64,000 bases of DNA from Cerasicoccus sp. TK19100 (GCF_027257155.1 NZ_JAPWDU010000010.1:62001-126000); one strand, 5' to 3'; shown: positions 1 through 9,800, counted from the first letter of the stretch. Notes: generated from the sequence alone by a model not told the origin. Made by a program: numbers and translations.

Positions 1-85
1 GTATAGACTGGGGTGGGTTCCATTTTCAAAGCGCCATTGACAAAGCGTTTTCCGCGCCGATTTGCCTGAGACACACCCTAAACTA

Positions 86-1609
86 TCATTTCCCCCACAA
101 AGATTGCACGGCCCTCACCAAACCATCGATCGAGGCCTGCTTCGCCAGGCGGTCCACCGGCAGCCCGATTTGGCGCATGCGCTCGGCGGTTTTGGGGCCA
201 ATCGCCACGCCCTTGGGGCGGCGCGCGCCCTCGCCGGGTTGCAGGTTTTTCGCCTGCTGGACAAAGCCGTCCACCGCGCTCGAGCTGGCAAACGTAATCG
301 CATCGGCACCAGCCTCGCGAAAGCGCATCGCAGCCGGATCATCGTCTAGATTGGTCAAATCAGTCCGGTAAACGGGGAACACGTCCACGATCGCATGGCC
401 CTCCTCCAGGCGTTCGATCAGCACGTCGCGATTGCGGTTACCCGTCACGACGAGCACGGTCTCGTTGTCGAGCGTCTCTTCGCGTAGAAGTGTTTCGGCC
501 AGGTTTTCCGCCACCGCCTCCTCGGGCACCAGGTCCACCGCGAGTCGTTGCTCGCGCACGGCACTGGCGGTCGTTTCACCAATGCAGGCGATCCGCATGC
601 CCCCAAAGCTCCGCAAGTCGTCGAACTGCCGGTAAAACTTCTCGAAGAAATACTTCACGCCATTGGGGCTGGTGAACACAATCCAGCGGTAGTTCCAGAG
701 CGTCGGCCAAATGTCTTCGCCGGTCGATTCTTCGTCCTCGCTGATCGAAATGAGCGGCAGCTCCAGCACCTCCGCGCCAAGCTGGCTTAACGCGGCGGAC
801 AGCTCACTTGACTGCGAGCGGCTACGCGTCACCACCACGCGCTTGCCAAAGAGCGGGCGCTGCTCGAACCAGCCAATTTTCGCGCTGAGCTTGGCCACAT
901 CGCCAATCACCACCACGGCGGGCGAGCTGAGGCCTGCGGCGTCCTTGTCGGCCACGGCGTTGGCCAGGGTGGAGATCAGACTGCGCTGGCGGGGCGTTGT
1001 CGCCCATTGGACGATGGCCACCGGCGTCTCTGGCTCGAGCCCGGCCTTGAGCAGGCGCTCAGTGATCTCGCCGAGGTGGCCCATGCCCATGTAAATACAC
1101 AGCGTGCCGCCGACCTTGGCAAACTCCTCAAAGCGCACGTGCATCTCGTGCTTGTCCGGATCTTCGTGGCCGGTCAGAAACGCGACCGACGAGCTGTGCT
1201 CACGGTGCGTTAGCGGGATCCCCGCGTAGGCTGCCGAAGCCAGCGCGGCCGTCACCCCGGGCACGATTTCATAGGAAACACCGTCGTTGACGAGCGTCTC
1301 GGCCTCTTCACCGCCTCGGCCAAAAATAAACGGATCGCCGCCCTTGAGCCGCACGACCATGAGGCCCTTCTTCGCGCGATTGACGAGGATTTTCTCGATC
1401 TCCTCCTGCGGAATCGCGTGGAAGCCCTTCTGCTTACCGACGTAAATCTTCTCACAGCCGACCTTGGTCCACTTGAGCAGCTCGGGGTTGGCGAGGTAGT
1501 CATACACCAGCGCATCACAGCGCTCGATCAGCTCCTTCGCACGCACGGTCACCAGCCCGGTATCCCCCGGCCCGGCACCCACTAAAAATACTTTTCCAGG
1601 CGTCGACAT
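86..1609 (-). CDS. cobA-hemD: Uroporphyrinogen-III C-methyltransferase / uroporphyrinogen-III synthase fusion
   Basis: A 507-aa two-domain enzyme of tetrapyrrole synthesis. Residues about 5-240 are a SAM-dependent methyltransferase (CobA/SUMT): a VGAGPGDTGLVT start motif, VRLKGGDPFIFGRGGEEAE, and VPGVTAALASAAYAGIPLTH. Residues about 255-500 are a HemD domain that closes and inverts the linear tetrapyrrole, starting GKRVVVTRSR and containing VFTSPNGV and TFASSSAVDGF. The family function is established: it makes uroporphyrinogen III, then precorrin-2 for siroheme or cobalamin. It is the last gene of a minus-strand set that starts with hemC, which makes its substrate. Between hemC and this gene lie two toxin-antitoxin-like genes, the second ending 10 nt upstream of this start. 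No clear ribosome binding site is seen, so coupling to that gene is possible. Confidence 0.95.
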   Translation of the reverse strand: MSTPGKVFLVGAGPGDTGLVTVRAKELIERCDALVYDYLANPELLKWTKVGCEKIYVGKQKGFHAIPQEEIEKILVNRAKKGLMVVRLKGGDPFIFGRGGEEAETLVNDGVSYEIVPGVTAALASAAYAGIPLTHREHSSSVAFLTGHEDPDKHEMHVRFEEFAKVGGTLCIYMGMGHLGEITERLLKAGLEPETPVAIVQWATTPRQRSLISTLANAVADKDAAGLSSPAVVVIGDVAKLSAKIGWFEQRPLFGKRVVVTRSRSQSSELSAALSQLGAEVLELPLISISEDEESTGEDIWPTLWNYRWIVFTSPNGVKYFFEKFYRQFDDLRSFGGMRIACIGETTASAVREQRLAVDLVPEEAVAENLAETLLREETLDNETVLVVTGNRNRDVLIERLEEGHAIVDVFPVYRTDLTNLDDDPAAMRFREAGADAITFASSSAVDGFVQQAKNLQPGEGARRPKGVAIGPKTAERMRQIGLPVDRLAKQASIDGLVRAVQSLWGK

Positions 1610-1619
1610 CAGTTAAAAT

Positions 1620-2174
1620 TTAATACGAGGACGAAAAAAAACCAACAATACAGTCAAGATTGCGAACACAGATTTGGATGTGGTCCTGCTTATTCAAACC
1701 CGCACCGGGGTACAACGGTTCTCCCTCCGAGAAGAAGCCACGAACCGTGTCGTATGAAGGCAATGAATTCTCCTCTCTGGTGCTGTGCAACCACTCAAAA
1801 ACAAAACAATCCAAATAGCGTAGCTTGGCATCCTTCCCTTTATTTTCAGGAATAGTCAGATCGAATTCTTCCAGATTTTTCCAATAAGAGACGAGGGATT
1901 CGTGAGTCCTGGCCACTTCGGCTAAATACTCGGAATCGATCAAATTCAGACAATTGCCAAATCGGATTACCGCTCCGATAACCGCAGGCTGATCATATTT
2001 CCTTTCCTTGGCCCACTCTAATGCGCGATGCGGATTGTCCTCCCAAAAGTAAATTCCATGCCCAAGCCAATCGTAACGTTCACGACTGGGCCTAAGTTCG
2101 CTACCGGCAAATACTTTTTCGGCCACCGATGATTTGCAGCCATGGTAACCAAGCGCATAGGCATAAGCTGGCAT
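1620..2174 (-). CDS. ADP-ribosyltransferase-fold protein, candidate toxin
   Basis: A 184-aa cytoplasmic protein of no named family that I can assign with certainty. The N-terminus has YHG at residues 10-12, followed by DWLGHGIYFWEDN at about 35-47 and an ALEWA helix, then QDHIQICVR at about 163-171. This layout (His in a first strand, Tyr in a GIYF strand followed by a helix, a late Q/E strand) matches the NAD-binding core of PARP/DUF3990-like ADP-ribosyltransferases. Calling it a toxin is inference from this fold and from the small gene directly upstream, whose stop codon overlaps this ATG (TAATG). Base composition looks more AT-rich than in the flanking heme genes, suggesting insertion. Alternative: a non-toxic NAD-binding enzyme. 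Confidence 0.6.
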   Translation of the reverse strand: MPAYAYALGYHGCKSSVAEKVFAGSELRPSRERYDWLGHGIYFWEDNPHRALEWAKERKYDQPAVIGAVIRFGNCLNLIDSEYLAEVARTHESLVSYWKNLEEFDLTIPENKGKDAKLRYLDCFVFEWLHSTREENSLPSYDTVRGFFSEGEPLYPGAGLNKQDHIQICVRNLDCIVGFFSSSY

Positions 2175-2347
2175 TACTGAAACTGCTTCTTCAACTTTCC
2201 ACGCTTGGTAAACATACCGGTGCGGTGGAGCATGCGCAGAAGTTTATCGCGATCCTGAAACGCTTCACGCGTAGCCTCCTCAATCAATCGGATTTCCTTC
2301 TCCTTTTGCTTGTGGTCGGCTGGTTCAATGAATGGTCCGTGGATCAT
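2174..2347 (-). CDS. Small basic protein, candidate antitoxin partner
   Basis: A 57-aa open frame read directly from the minus strand. It begins MIHGPFIEPADHKQ, continues with a charged helix (KEKEIRLIEEATREAFQ) and ends with a Lys-rich tail containing GMFTKRGKLKKQFQ. An in-frame stop lies four codons upstream of the ATG, so this is the only ATG start. The TAA stop shares its last base with the ATG of the next gene, a layout typical of translational coupling. Small proteins with a helix and a short 'G-x-L' tail are often partners of toxins, but I cannot name the family. It sits 42 nt after hemC, so it is probably cotranscribed with the heme genes. Function as antitoxin is inference. Confidence 0.55.
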   Translation of the reverse strand: MIHGPFIEPADHKQKEKEIRLIEEATREAFQDRDKLLRMLHRTGMFTKRGKLKKQFQ

Positions 2348-2389
2348 TACGAAAGCTTACGCCAGGAATGCGTCTAAAGTCAAGCCGCC

Positions 2390-3247
2390 CTACGCGCCCA
2401 GAACCTTCTCCACGACGTCTTCCAACCAGGCGTCCACGCCCTCGCCAGTCTTTGGCAAAGCAAAGCTCTGGCGGCCGGAATCTTCGTGAAACGTGTGCAA
2501 CTGACCGCTGCAGACATGGCCTGCCGTCGCCGTGTGGCAGCCGCCACCCATCGCGGCCAGAAACTTGCGCTCCAGCTCGACGGCAAACGTCGTCACCGGG
2601 CACGCCAGTGCGGCAAATTTCTCAGCATCGGCCACGCGGCATTGCAGCGCGATCGCGCCCTGCCCCACCGCCGGGACGACCTGCTGGATCGTCAGCGGCT
2701 TAAAAACGACGCCATCGTAATTCTGAATGCCAAGTCGGCGCAGCCCTGCGGCTGCAAGAATGGTGGCCTCCGCCTGCCCCGTGGCGACCTTGCGTAGGCG
2801 GGTATCCACGTTGCCGCGAATCTCACACCACACCGCGCACGGAAAATACGACTTGAGCTGCAAGCGGCGTCGCGGGCTGCTCGTCGCGACCACCTTGGGC
2901 GACGCCACGCCTTCCTGGACCACGAGCACGTCGTTGACCAGTTCACGCGGTAAAAACGCCGCCAGCGCGAGGCCCTCGGGCATCTCGGTGGGTAAGTCCT
3001 TGGCGGAGTGGACAGCCAAGTCGGCCTCGCCGTTTAAAAGCGCGTCCTCCAGCTCCTTGGTAAAGAGCCCCTTACCGCCCTTGTCTTCAAGAGACCACGA
3101 AGTTTTCTTGTCGCCGGTGGTGACAAATTCCCTCAGCTCAGCCTTGCCGCCCGCAAAGACATTTTCCACGTGCGCCTGCGCCAGCTTCGCCTGGCAAAGC
3201 GCCAGCGGGCTACGCCGCGTCGCGAGTATGATTGGTTGGTCGGACAT
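2390..3247 (-). CDS. hemC: Hydroxymethylbilane synthase (porphobilinogen deaminase)
   Basis: A 285-aa enzyme that joins four porphobilinogens into hydroxymethylbilane, the substrate of HemD. Visible family signatures are TRRSPLALCQA near the start, HSAKDLPTEMP at about 80-90, the substrate-binding RGNVDTR at 144-150, VPAVGQGA, and the dipyrromethane cofactor Cys at about 237 in LAAMGGGCHTA. It is somewhat shorter than the usual ~310 aa because the C-terminal domain is trimmed. The start is MSDQPIILATRRS. It is the first gene of the set hemC / 57-aa gene / ART-like gene / cobA-hemD. Confidence 0.96.
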   Translation of the reverse strand: MSDQPIILATRRSPLALCQAKLAQAHVENVFAGGKAELREFVTTGDKKTSWSLEDKGGKGLFTKELEDALLNGEADLAVHSAKDLPTEMPEGLALAAFLPRELVNDVLVVQEGVASPKVVATSSPRRRLQLKSYFPCAVWCEIRGNVDTRLRKVATGQAEATILAAAGLRRLGIQNYDGVVFKPLTIQQVVPAVGQGAIALQCRVADAEKFAALACPVTTFAVELERKFLAAMGGGCHTATAGHVCSGQLHTFHEDSGRQSFALPKTGEGVDAWLEDVVEKVLGA

Positions 3248-3321
3248 AGGAAAAATAGCGGCCCAGCAAAGGGATTTCGTGCCCGTCAGTCAATTGCGGA
3301 ATGGTCAGGTGGATTTGGCGC

Positions 3322-3825
3322 TCATCGCGCGGAATTTGTAGGTTTTCTCTTCAGAAAGACCTTTGCCTCCAGATCATCCTCTGACAGTGAGAATTTAATT
3401 TTGCCCAATAGATTGGGCAGGTAGAATGTTTCGTCTCCAAACCCATCAGCGGAGATGATGACATCTTGATCCACAAGATACCTGCCGCGTCTACCAAAGA
3501 TAGTCTTCGATCCACCGGCACCAAACATCCCCTGCACCGTCACCACCCCCTCACCATCTGTCTCTCCAACCAGCCTAAGCTCGCGCAGGTGCTGCATCAT
3601 TAATTCACGCTCCTCACCTTGAAAATGCTCATCAATGAATGACTTATCCGTTGTCCCCGATCGCTGCTGCAACCAAACTTGAGCGCCTGCGATTGGTCGA
3701 CCTTCCGCATCATAAACGGAGAATTCTATCGGTCTATTCGCGGCCCCATCCCATGAAGACGAAGGCCCGAACACCAGCAACAGGAGAGCGACCCCCCCCA
3801 AAAAAAAAGGAGCCGCATTAGCCAA
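3322..3825 (-). CDS. Exported protein with carboxypeptidase-regulatory-like domain
   Basis: A 167-aa protein starting with a hydrophobic segment (about residues 5-22, FFLGGVALLLLVFG) that is a signal peptide or membrane anchor. Residues about 32-95 look like a beta-sandwich of the CarboxypepD_reg/Ig type: IEFSVYDAEGRPIAGAQVWL then TDGEGVVTV, a pattern of modifiable beta strands common in surface proteins. The remainder (RYLVDQDVIISADGFGDETFYL) continues the same fold. No catalytic residues are evident. It lies upstream of hemC in the same direction with a 74-nt gap; a functional link is not implied. The specific role is unknown. Confidence 0.6.
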   Translation of the reverse strand: MANAAPFFLGGVALLLLVFGPSSSWDGAANRPIEFSVYDAEGRPIAGAQVWLQQRSGTTDKSFIDEHFQGEERELMMQHLRELRLVGETDGEGVVTVQGMFGAGGSKTIFGRRGRYLVDQDVIISADGFGDETFYLPNLLGKIKFSLSEDDLEAKVFLKRKPTNSAR

Positions 3826-3891
3826 ACTCGTACTTTCACTAACTAATATATCACAAACCGAGATCTAGCAACACGACTACCAGCGACCGGC

Positions 3892-4599
3892 TCAACCGCC
3901 CAGCAACCACGCAAACGCTGCGGGCAATTCCTCGCGCCAGGGCTGGGCGGCGTGGCCGCCTTCGTATTCGTGGTAATGGACTTCGCCGCCAATCGCCTGA
4001 AGCGCTGCCATTGCACTGCGAACACCGTCAATCTGGCTAATATCCTGCCGCATGCCGCTGGGCTGATGCGTTAAGCCCGACTGCGTCTCGCGGTTGCCGA
4101 CGCTCAGCCAAAAACGCTGACCAGCGGCGCAATGCCCTTTTGCAAAGCGCATAAAGGCGCAATCGTTCCACCAGAAGGCACCAGACTGCGCCAAGCAGTA
4201 GTCAAACTTTTCGGCGTAGCGCAGCGCAATGTAAGCACTCTGCAAGCCGCTCAAACTCAGACCTGCAATGAGGTTGCCGGTCGGCTGAATCTCCGGACAC
4301 TGCCCCCGCGCCCAATCAAACACGTCTTCGGCGATGAACGCCGCGTAGTCCGGGTTGCAGACGTAGTCCGCGTGCCGAGCAGCCGCGCTGACGTGCGACA
4401 CGAAGACGAGCGTCATTGGCGGCACGGCACCTGCCGCGAGCAATTCTTCGAGAACCGGCAGCGCCTTCAGGTCGCGGGTATAATGCTCGGCATCCATGAA
4501 AATGCACATTCGATGCGGCTCAGACGGACCGGGCACGATCCATACTTGGCGTTCATAGGAGCCACAGCGACTAGTTAGGATGTATTCTGTGAGATGCAT
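3892..4599 (-). CDS. Putative esterase (alpha/beta hydrolase, enterochelin-esterase-like)
   Basis: A 235-aa hydrolase of the putative-esterase (PF00756-type) family. The nucleophile motif is GLSLSG at residues 113-118 with Ser115 as likely nucleophile; a late His in EGGHAAQPWREELPAAF fits the catalytic His. I use the ATG at 4599 (MHLTEYILTS) because AGGAAAC lies just upstream; a longer open frame to 4665 would run through the ilvC terminator. The Fes-like family cleaves siderophore or acyl esters, but substrate cannot be deduced here, and no siderophore genes are near. No signal peptide is seen, so cytoplasmic. Confidence 0.75.
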   Translation of the reverse strand: MHLTEYILTSRCGSYERQVWIVPGPSEPHRMCIFMDAEHYTRDLKALPVLEELLAAGAVPPMTLVFVSHVSAAARHADYVCNPDYAAFIAEDVFDWARGQCPEIQPTGNLIAGLSLSGLQSAYIALRYAEKFDYCLAQSGAFWWNDCAFMRFAKGHCAAGQRFWLSVGNRETQSGLTHQPSGMRQDISQIDGVRSAMAALQAIGGEVHYHEYEGGHAAQPWREELPAAFAWLLGG

Positions 4600-4619
4600 G
4601 GTGTTTCCTGGGCGGGTAC

Positions 4620-4652
4620 AAAAAACGGGAGAGCGCATTTCGCACTCTCCCG
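4620..4652 (-). terminator. Rho-independent terminator of ilvC
   Basis: An 11-bp stem (4626-4636 with 4642-4652, one mismatch) with a 5-nt loop is followed on the minus strand by six T. It lies 27 nt after the ilvC stop and just before the esterase start, so it should separate the two genes. Confidence 0.85.
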
Positions 4653-4679
4653 CAGTAAAGTTCAAAGGAACTCCGGCAA

Positions 4680-5714
<1,035 letters not shown>

Positions 5715-5742
5715 TGGGTTTTCTGGTTTCTTGTTGTCAGTT

Positions 5743-5817
5743 GTCGATTATCAATTGTCCGTTTTCAATTGATGGATGTTTCGCCATCTCGCTGGCCATT
5801 GGAAATAGATAATCGAC
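5743..5817. repeat. AT-rich inverted repeat between ilvN and ilvC
   Basis: Perfect 10-bp arms (GTCGATTATC at 5743-5752 and its reverse complement at 5808-5817) sit within a spacer that also holds several partly self-complementary CAATTG/ATTGA words. The region can fold as an extended imperfect hairpin in the ilvN-ilvC mRNA. Whether it regulates ilvC or is an inert dispersed repeat cannot be told from one copy. Confidence 0.6.
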
Positions 5818-5837
5818 CATTGAGAATTGAAAATTGT

Positions 5838-6341
5838 TTAGTCTTCGTCGGTTTCCTCGCCGTCGTGACCACGCAGCAGGGCTACGTTGCCAGTGCGGGC
5901 CAGTTCCAGGATGCCAAACGGCGTGATCAGCTCCAGGAACGCGCGGATCTTGTTCTCGTTGCCAGTGCACTCGATGATGATCGCCACCGGGGTGACGTCG
6001 ATGACCTTGGCGCGGAAAATGTCGCACACTTCGATGATCTCGGAGCGCGTCTCGCGGTCGGCCTTGACCTTGAGCATGACAAGCTCACGCGCGACAAATG
6101 CGTTGCGGTGGCCGAAATGCGTGATGTCGATGACATTGATCAAGCGGTCGAGCTGCTTGATCGCCATGTCCAACGCATGTTCCTCGGCCCGCAGGGTGAT
6201 CGTAATACGAGAATATTTCGGGTCGTGCGTCGGGCCGACATTGAGGGTATCAATGTTAAACCCGCGGCCGCTGAACATGCCAGCAACCCGCGCAAGAACT
6301 CCGAATTTATTTTCGACTAGTGCTGAGATCGTGTGTCGCAT
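5838..6341 (-). CDS. ilvN: Acetolactate synthase small (regulatory) subunit
   Basis: A 167-aa protein with an N-terminal ACT domain (MRHTISALVENKFGVLARVA, then FSGRGFNIDTLNVG), the valine-binding module that activates and feedback-regulates the catalytic subunit IlvB. The C-terminal half (EIIEVCDIFRAKVIDV...FGILELARTG) is the usual ALS small-subunit C-domain. I take the start at MRHTIS (6341), the family-typical beginning, rather than the open-frame start at 6440. No strong ribosome binding site is seen. The catalytic subunit is not in the window; by usual order it would be upstream, but here a tRNA on the other strand is there instead, so ilvB is elsewhere. Confidence 0.94.
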   Translation of the reverse strand: MRHTISALVENKFGVLARVAGMFSGRGFNIDTLNVGPTHDPKYSRITITLRAEEHALDMAIKQLDRLINVIDITHFGHRNAFVARELVMLKVKADRETRSEIIEVCDIFRAKVIDVTPVAIIIECTGNENKIRAFLELITPFGILELARTGNVALLRGHDGEETDED

Positions 6342-6474
6342 GGGAGGAAAAGCTGGGGAAAATGACGCATCCCCGCCGTTGAAGGAAGCATAAAATTGGC
6401 ACTTTTTGCCAATGAGGGCATCTTTTTTCTTGAATGGCACCTTAAACCGCGCATGTTCATGCGTTTCCTGATTG

Positions 6475-6550
6475 GACGGTTAGCTCAGTTGGCTAGAGCG
6501 CCTCGCTTACACCGAGGATGTCGCAGGTTCGAGTCCTGCACCGTCTACCA
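6475..6550 (+). tRNA. tRNA-Val(TAC)
   Basis: A 76-nt cloverleaf with encoded CCA. The acceptor stem is GGACGGT with ACCGTCT (first pair G-T). The D arm starts TAGCTCAG, the anticodon stem CCTCG/CGAGG encloses a loop with anticodon TAC (valine GTA), and the T arm contains GGTTCGAGTCC. It is divergent from ilvN and followed by a terminator. Confidence 0.96.
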
Positions 6551-6561
6551 TTTTCAAAAGA

Positions 6562-6587
6562 AGACGCCCAACGCGGCGTCTTTTTTT
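6562..6587 (+). terminator. Terminator after tRNA-Val
   Basis: A stem AGACGCC/GGCGTCT with a short loop runs directly into seven T, 11 nt after the tRNA 3' end. Confidence 0.88.
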
Positions 6588-6737
6588 GTGCCCGGCAGGG
6601 CGGCCAGCATGGCTAATCGGCTCACGTAAACCCAAATATATGAGCCGAATAGACACTCTAATCGGCTCATCGCTGCTCAGGGCCATAAAAAGCCGCCGCT
6701 TAAGGCAGGCTCAAGCGGCGGCGGGCGTGCGGGGAAA

Positions 6738-8312
6738 TTATTCTGGGTCGGGCACGCCGTGGCGGCGGAGGAATTCGCGAACGGGTTCGCTGCCGTGCTC
6801 GATTTTTGACGGCAAGGGCGCGCCGCGATCGAGGAGCAGCTCGGCGATTTTGACGTAGCCGCGGGGCGTGTTTTCTTCGGGCAGGCGCATGGTGCTGCCG
6901 CCGTTGATGTCGTGGCAATGCTCGGAGCCAAAGACCGTTGTGCCAAGGGCGTCGCCACCGTAGCTGTTGCGCTGGTGGACGTCGGCCCCGAGCTCGATCA
7001 AGACGCTTGCCGCCTCGAAGTGGCCGCGCCAGCAGGCCTGATGCAGGATCGGCATATTGTCGATGCCGTGAACGACGGCGTCGATATCCGCCCCAGCCGC
7101 GACCAGCGCGCGAATGGCAGGGACGTTGTTGATCCGCGTGGCCTCGCTCAGTAGTTCGGTGGGGACCTCGTCCGCGAAGGAAACTTCCTCGCCCGCAAAC
7201 AGCTTCCCCAGCAGGCGATCTTGCTCGGTAACGCCAGTCGCACCGTGCTCAGACAACAGGGACACGAGGTCTTCACGATTGCGGCGTGCCGCCCAGCGGA
7301 TCGCCGTCAGCCCACGCTGATCTTCCGCGTGCGGATTGGCCCCGGCCTTGAGCAACAGGCGCACGACTTCCGCCGACCGATTGTAGCGCACGGCCTTTTG
7401 CAGGAAGGTCATGTGGTAGAAAAAGTTCGGGTCCGCGCCATGCTCCAGGTAGAGCTTCACCGCGACCGGGTTATCGAAATCAAGCGCCCGCCCCAGGCAA
7501 TAGCTCACGCGGATCGGATGCGGCTTGGCCTTGAGCACCAGCTCCAGGCAAGCGGTGTCCGCAAACTCGCTGGCGTGGTAAAGCGCCTCCGTGCCCCAGG
7601 GCGTCTTGTGTGGGTCGTTCGGGTCGGGCTCCGGCTCGCCCTCGTCGGGGTCAGCCCCGGCTTCGAGGAGCAGACGCGTCAGTCCCGCGTGGTTCGCAAT
7701 GCCCGCGGCACCATAGAGCGGCTTGTCGCGGCCGACCGGCTCCATGAAATCCGCCAAAGGACGCCCGCTGGCGACGCCTGCCTCGATAAGCATTCGGCCA
7801 ACTTCGGCCAAGTGCGGCGCTCGCTCAGGCTCACTGCGAAACAGCCGCGAAAAGCACACGTATTCCAACGGAAACTGACCCAGCACGCCGCCCTCGGCAA
7901 AGACCAGCTCCGGTTTTTCCGCCAGTTGACCGCGCACGAAATCCACTTCGCCGCAAGCGCAGGCCAAGTAGAAATCTTCGCGTGGGAGGCCGGGCTCGGC
8001 GTCCAGCAGCACCCGGGCACGGCGCACGTCATTAGAGCAAATTGCGCGCAGGGCTTCGGCTGCCTGTTCGCGGCGGCTGAGGTTTCGTGTTTCGACAAAC
8101 GCCCGCCACTGCGGCCAGCTTTTAAAGCCGTATTCGCGGGCGATGACCAATTGCGCATCGGCCAGCTTTGGCTCGATCACGGTTGGGCGCGGATGCGACT
8201 CCGCGAAGCGTTGCACGGCGGCGCTTTCGCCAGCGCGGGTTTGCTTGAGCAAGGCCTTGGCATGCTTGCGGTCGAACTCGAGGTTGGGCCGCGAGGGAAT
8301 TTTCTTTTTCAT
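6738..8312 (-). CDS. Ankyrin-repeat protein
   Basis: A 524-aa cytoplasmic protein. The start at 8312 (MKKKIPSRPNLEFDRKHA) has GGAG eight nt upstream; a longer open frame begins at 8387. The N-terminal ~75 residues form a helical module (KHAKALLKQTRAGESAAVQRF...ARE-YGFKSWPQWRAFVE) that often precedes ankyrin repeats in environmental bacteria. The rest is ankyrin repeats with typical cores such as LTRLLLEAGADPDEGEP, AVKLYLEHGADPNFF, VVRLLLKAGANPHAEDQRGLTAI, IRALVAAGADIDAVVHG and ASVLIELGADVHQRN. These mediate protein binding; the target is unknown. It is a single gene between a tRNA terminator and the symporter gene. Confidence 0.85.
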   Translation of the reverse strand: MKKKIPSRPNLEFDRKHAKALLKQTRAGESAAVQRFAESHPRPTVIEPKLADAQLVIAREYGFKSWPQWRAFVETRNLSRREQAAEALRAICSNDVRRARVLLDAEPGLPREDFYLACACGEVDFVRGQLAEKPELVFAEGGVLGQFPLEYVCFSRLFRSEPERAPHLAEVGRMLIEAGVASGRPLADFMEPVGRDKPLYGAAGIANHAGLTRLLLEAGADPDEGEPEPDPNDPHKTPWGTEALYHASEFADTACLELVLKAKPHPIRVSYCLGRALDFDNPVAVKLYLEHGADPNFFYHMTFLQKAVRYNRSAEVVRLLLKAGANPHAEDQRGLTAIRWAARRNREDLVSLLSEHGATGVTEQDRLLGKLFAGEEVSFADEVPTELLSEATRINNVPAIRALVAAGADIDAVVHGIDNMPILHQACWRGHFEAASVLIELGADVHQRNSYGGDALGTTVFGSEHCHDINGGSTMRLPEENTPRGYVKIAELLLDRGAPLPSKIEHGSEPVREFLRRHGVPDPE

Positions 8313-8486
8313 AACGATCTCCGATTCTACCCGTTGTCCGCCTGCGGGCTGGAGGATCGTAATGATCCCAGTGTATGTGTTTTTCACTGGTGGGACTATC
8401 CCTTTCCGCGGACCGGAAGCTCCCAGATAAGCTAGGGGAAAGTCAGCCAGCCGATGCCCGGTGGGTCAATGCGAAAGCTCGCGCGA

Positions 8487-9800
8487 CTACTCCTGATAAA
8501 CCGGCTCGCCTTCGGTCTTGGCGATGATGACTGCCGCGCAGGTGTCACTGAAGACGTTTACGCTCGTGCGGCACATGTCCAGCGCGCGGTCCACCACCCA
8601 CACCAGGCCAATGTATTCCGTGGGCACGCCGAGCACGCCCATGATCAAAAAGATCGCCACGATACTCGCCGATGGCACACCGGCCACGCCGATGGATGTC
8701 GTCAGCGCGAGGAAGACTACCATGATCTGCTGCCCCAAAGTCAGCGGCACGAAGCTCGGGTCGATCACCGCCAGCACCTGGGTGACAAAGATCACCACGA
8801 CGCATTCGTAAAGCGCGGTGCCGTCCATGTTGACCGTGGCACCGAGCGGCAGGGTAAAGCTGGCCGTGCGCTGCGAGACCTTGGCGTCTTTTTCCACAGT
8901 CTCCATGGTCAGCGGCAAGGTGCCGGCCGAGCTCGCCGTGGAAAACGCCGTGAGCAGCGGGTCGGACATCGTCTTCAGATGCGTGAGCGGGTTGACCTTG
9001 AAAAACGCCAGCACACCGCACAGCGCGGCCACATGCAGAAGGAGCGCGAGGAGCACGGTAACGGTAAATGAAGCCAGCGGTGCCAGCAGGTCCATGCCCA
9101 GCTCGACGAGGCGCGGCGTAACCAGCGCAAATACCCCAATCGGCGCGAATTTCAAAATCAGATCCGTGATGCCGATCATTACATTGCTCACGCCTTCCCA
9201 GAAATTTTGCTGCGTCGCGCGCCACTTGTCATCGAGCCGGCTGATGAAAAAACCGAACAAGACGCTAAAAGTAATCAGCCCCAAGAGCTGGCCGTTGTCG
9301 CTGGCGTTTTCGACGATGTTCGACGGGAACATGCGCAGGAAGATATCCCAAATATCCTGCGAGCTTTTGCCCGCGACTTTCGTTTCGATGATCTCGCCCG
9401 CGTTGGCCGCCTGGGCATTGGCCTCCATGCGCGCGGCGACTTCGGGGTCGACCGTGCCCGGCGAAAAGACGTTCACCAGGACGAGGCCAATCGTCACCGC
9501 AATCGCGCCACTGCACACATAATACGCGAGCGTCTTAAAGCCCAGTCGGCGAAAATCCTTACCACCAGTCAGCCCCGCCATTGCCGAAATGATCGAACTC
9601 GCCACCAAGGGGACGATAATCATCTTCAGCGCGTTCATGAACAGCTTGCCCATGAAGTCGCACGCCGCCAGCAAGTTAGCCCCGAAGGCTGCCTCAGCGC
9701 CGCCGGTTGATTTCACCACCACCGTCGCAATTCCAGAAAGCACGAGGGCGGCAAGTATCTGCCAGTGTAGCTTCCACTTGAGTGGATTCATGCGCCCCAT
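8487..9800 (-). CDS. Sodium/proton-dicarboxylate symporter (DAACS family)
   Basis: A 437-aa inner-membrane carrier for glutamate/aspartate or C4-dicarboxylates. Family signatures are visible: the serine-rich reentrant loop SSAGTLPLTMETVEKDA, the ATVNMDGTALYE signature (as ATxNMDGTA), and the late helix YIGLVWVVDRALDMCRTSVNVFSDT with the substrate-binding D-x-x-x-x-R/T-x-x-N pattern. About eight membrane segments plus two hairpins are expected. The start could be the first ATG or MNPLKWKLHWQ three codons in. Exact substrate (GltP, GltT or DctA type) is not decidable by eye. Confidence 0.92.
   Translation of the reverse strand: MGRMNPLKWKLHWQILAALVLSGIATVVVKSTGGAEAAFGANLLAACDFMGKLFMNALKMIIVPLVASSIISAMAGLTGGKDFRRLGFKTLAYYVCSGAIAVTIGLVLVNVFSPGTVDPEVAARMEANAQAANAGEIIETKVAGKSSQDIWDIFLRMFPSNIVENASDNGQLLGLITFSVLFGFFISRLDDKWRATQQNFWEGVSNVMIGITDLILKFAPIGVFALVTPRLVELGMDLLAPLASFTVTVLLALLLHVAALCGVLAFFKVNPLTHLKTMSDPLLTAFSTASSAGTLPLTMETVEKDAKVSQRTASFTLPLGATVNMDGTALYECVVVIFVTQVLAVIDPSFVPLTLGQQIMVVFLALTTSIGVAGVPSASIVAIFLIMGVLGVPTEYIGLVWVVDRALDMCRTSVNVFSDTCAAVIIAKTEGEPVYQE

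Noticed and set aside
7221-8435. 404-aa plus-strand open frame
   Set aside because: Antisense to the ankyrin-repeat gene, which has clear repeats; no motif on this side.
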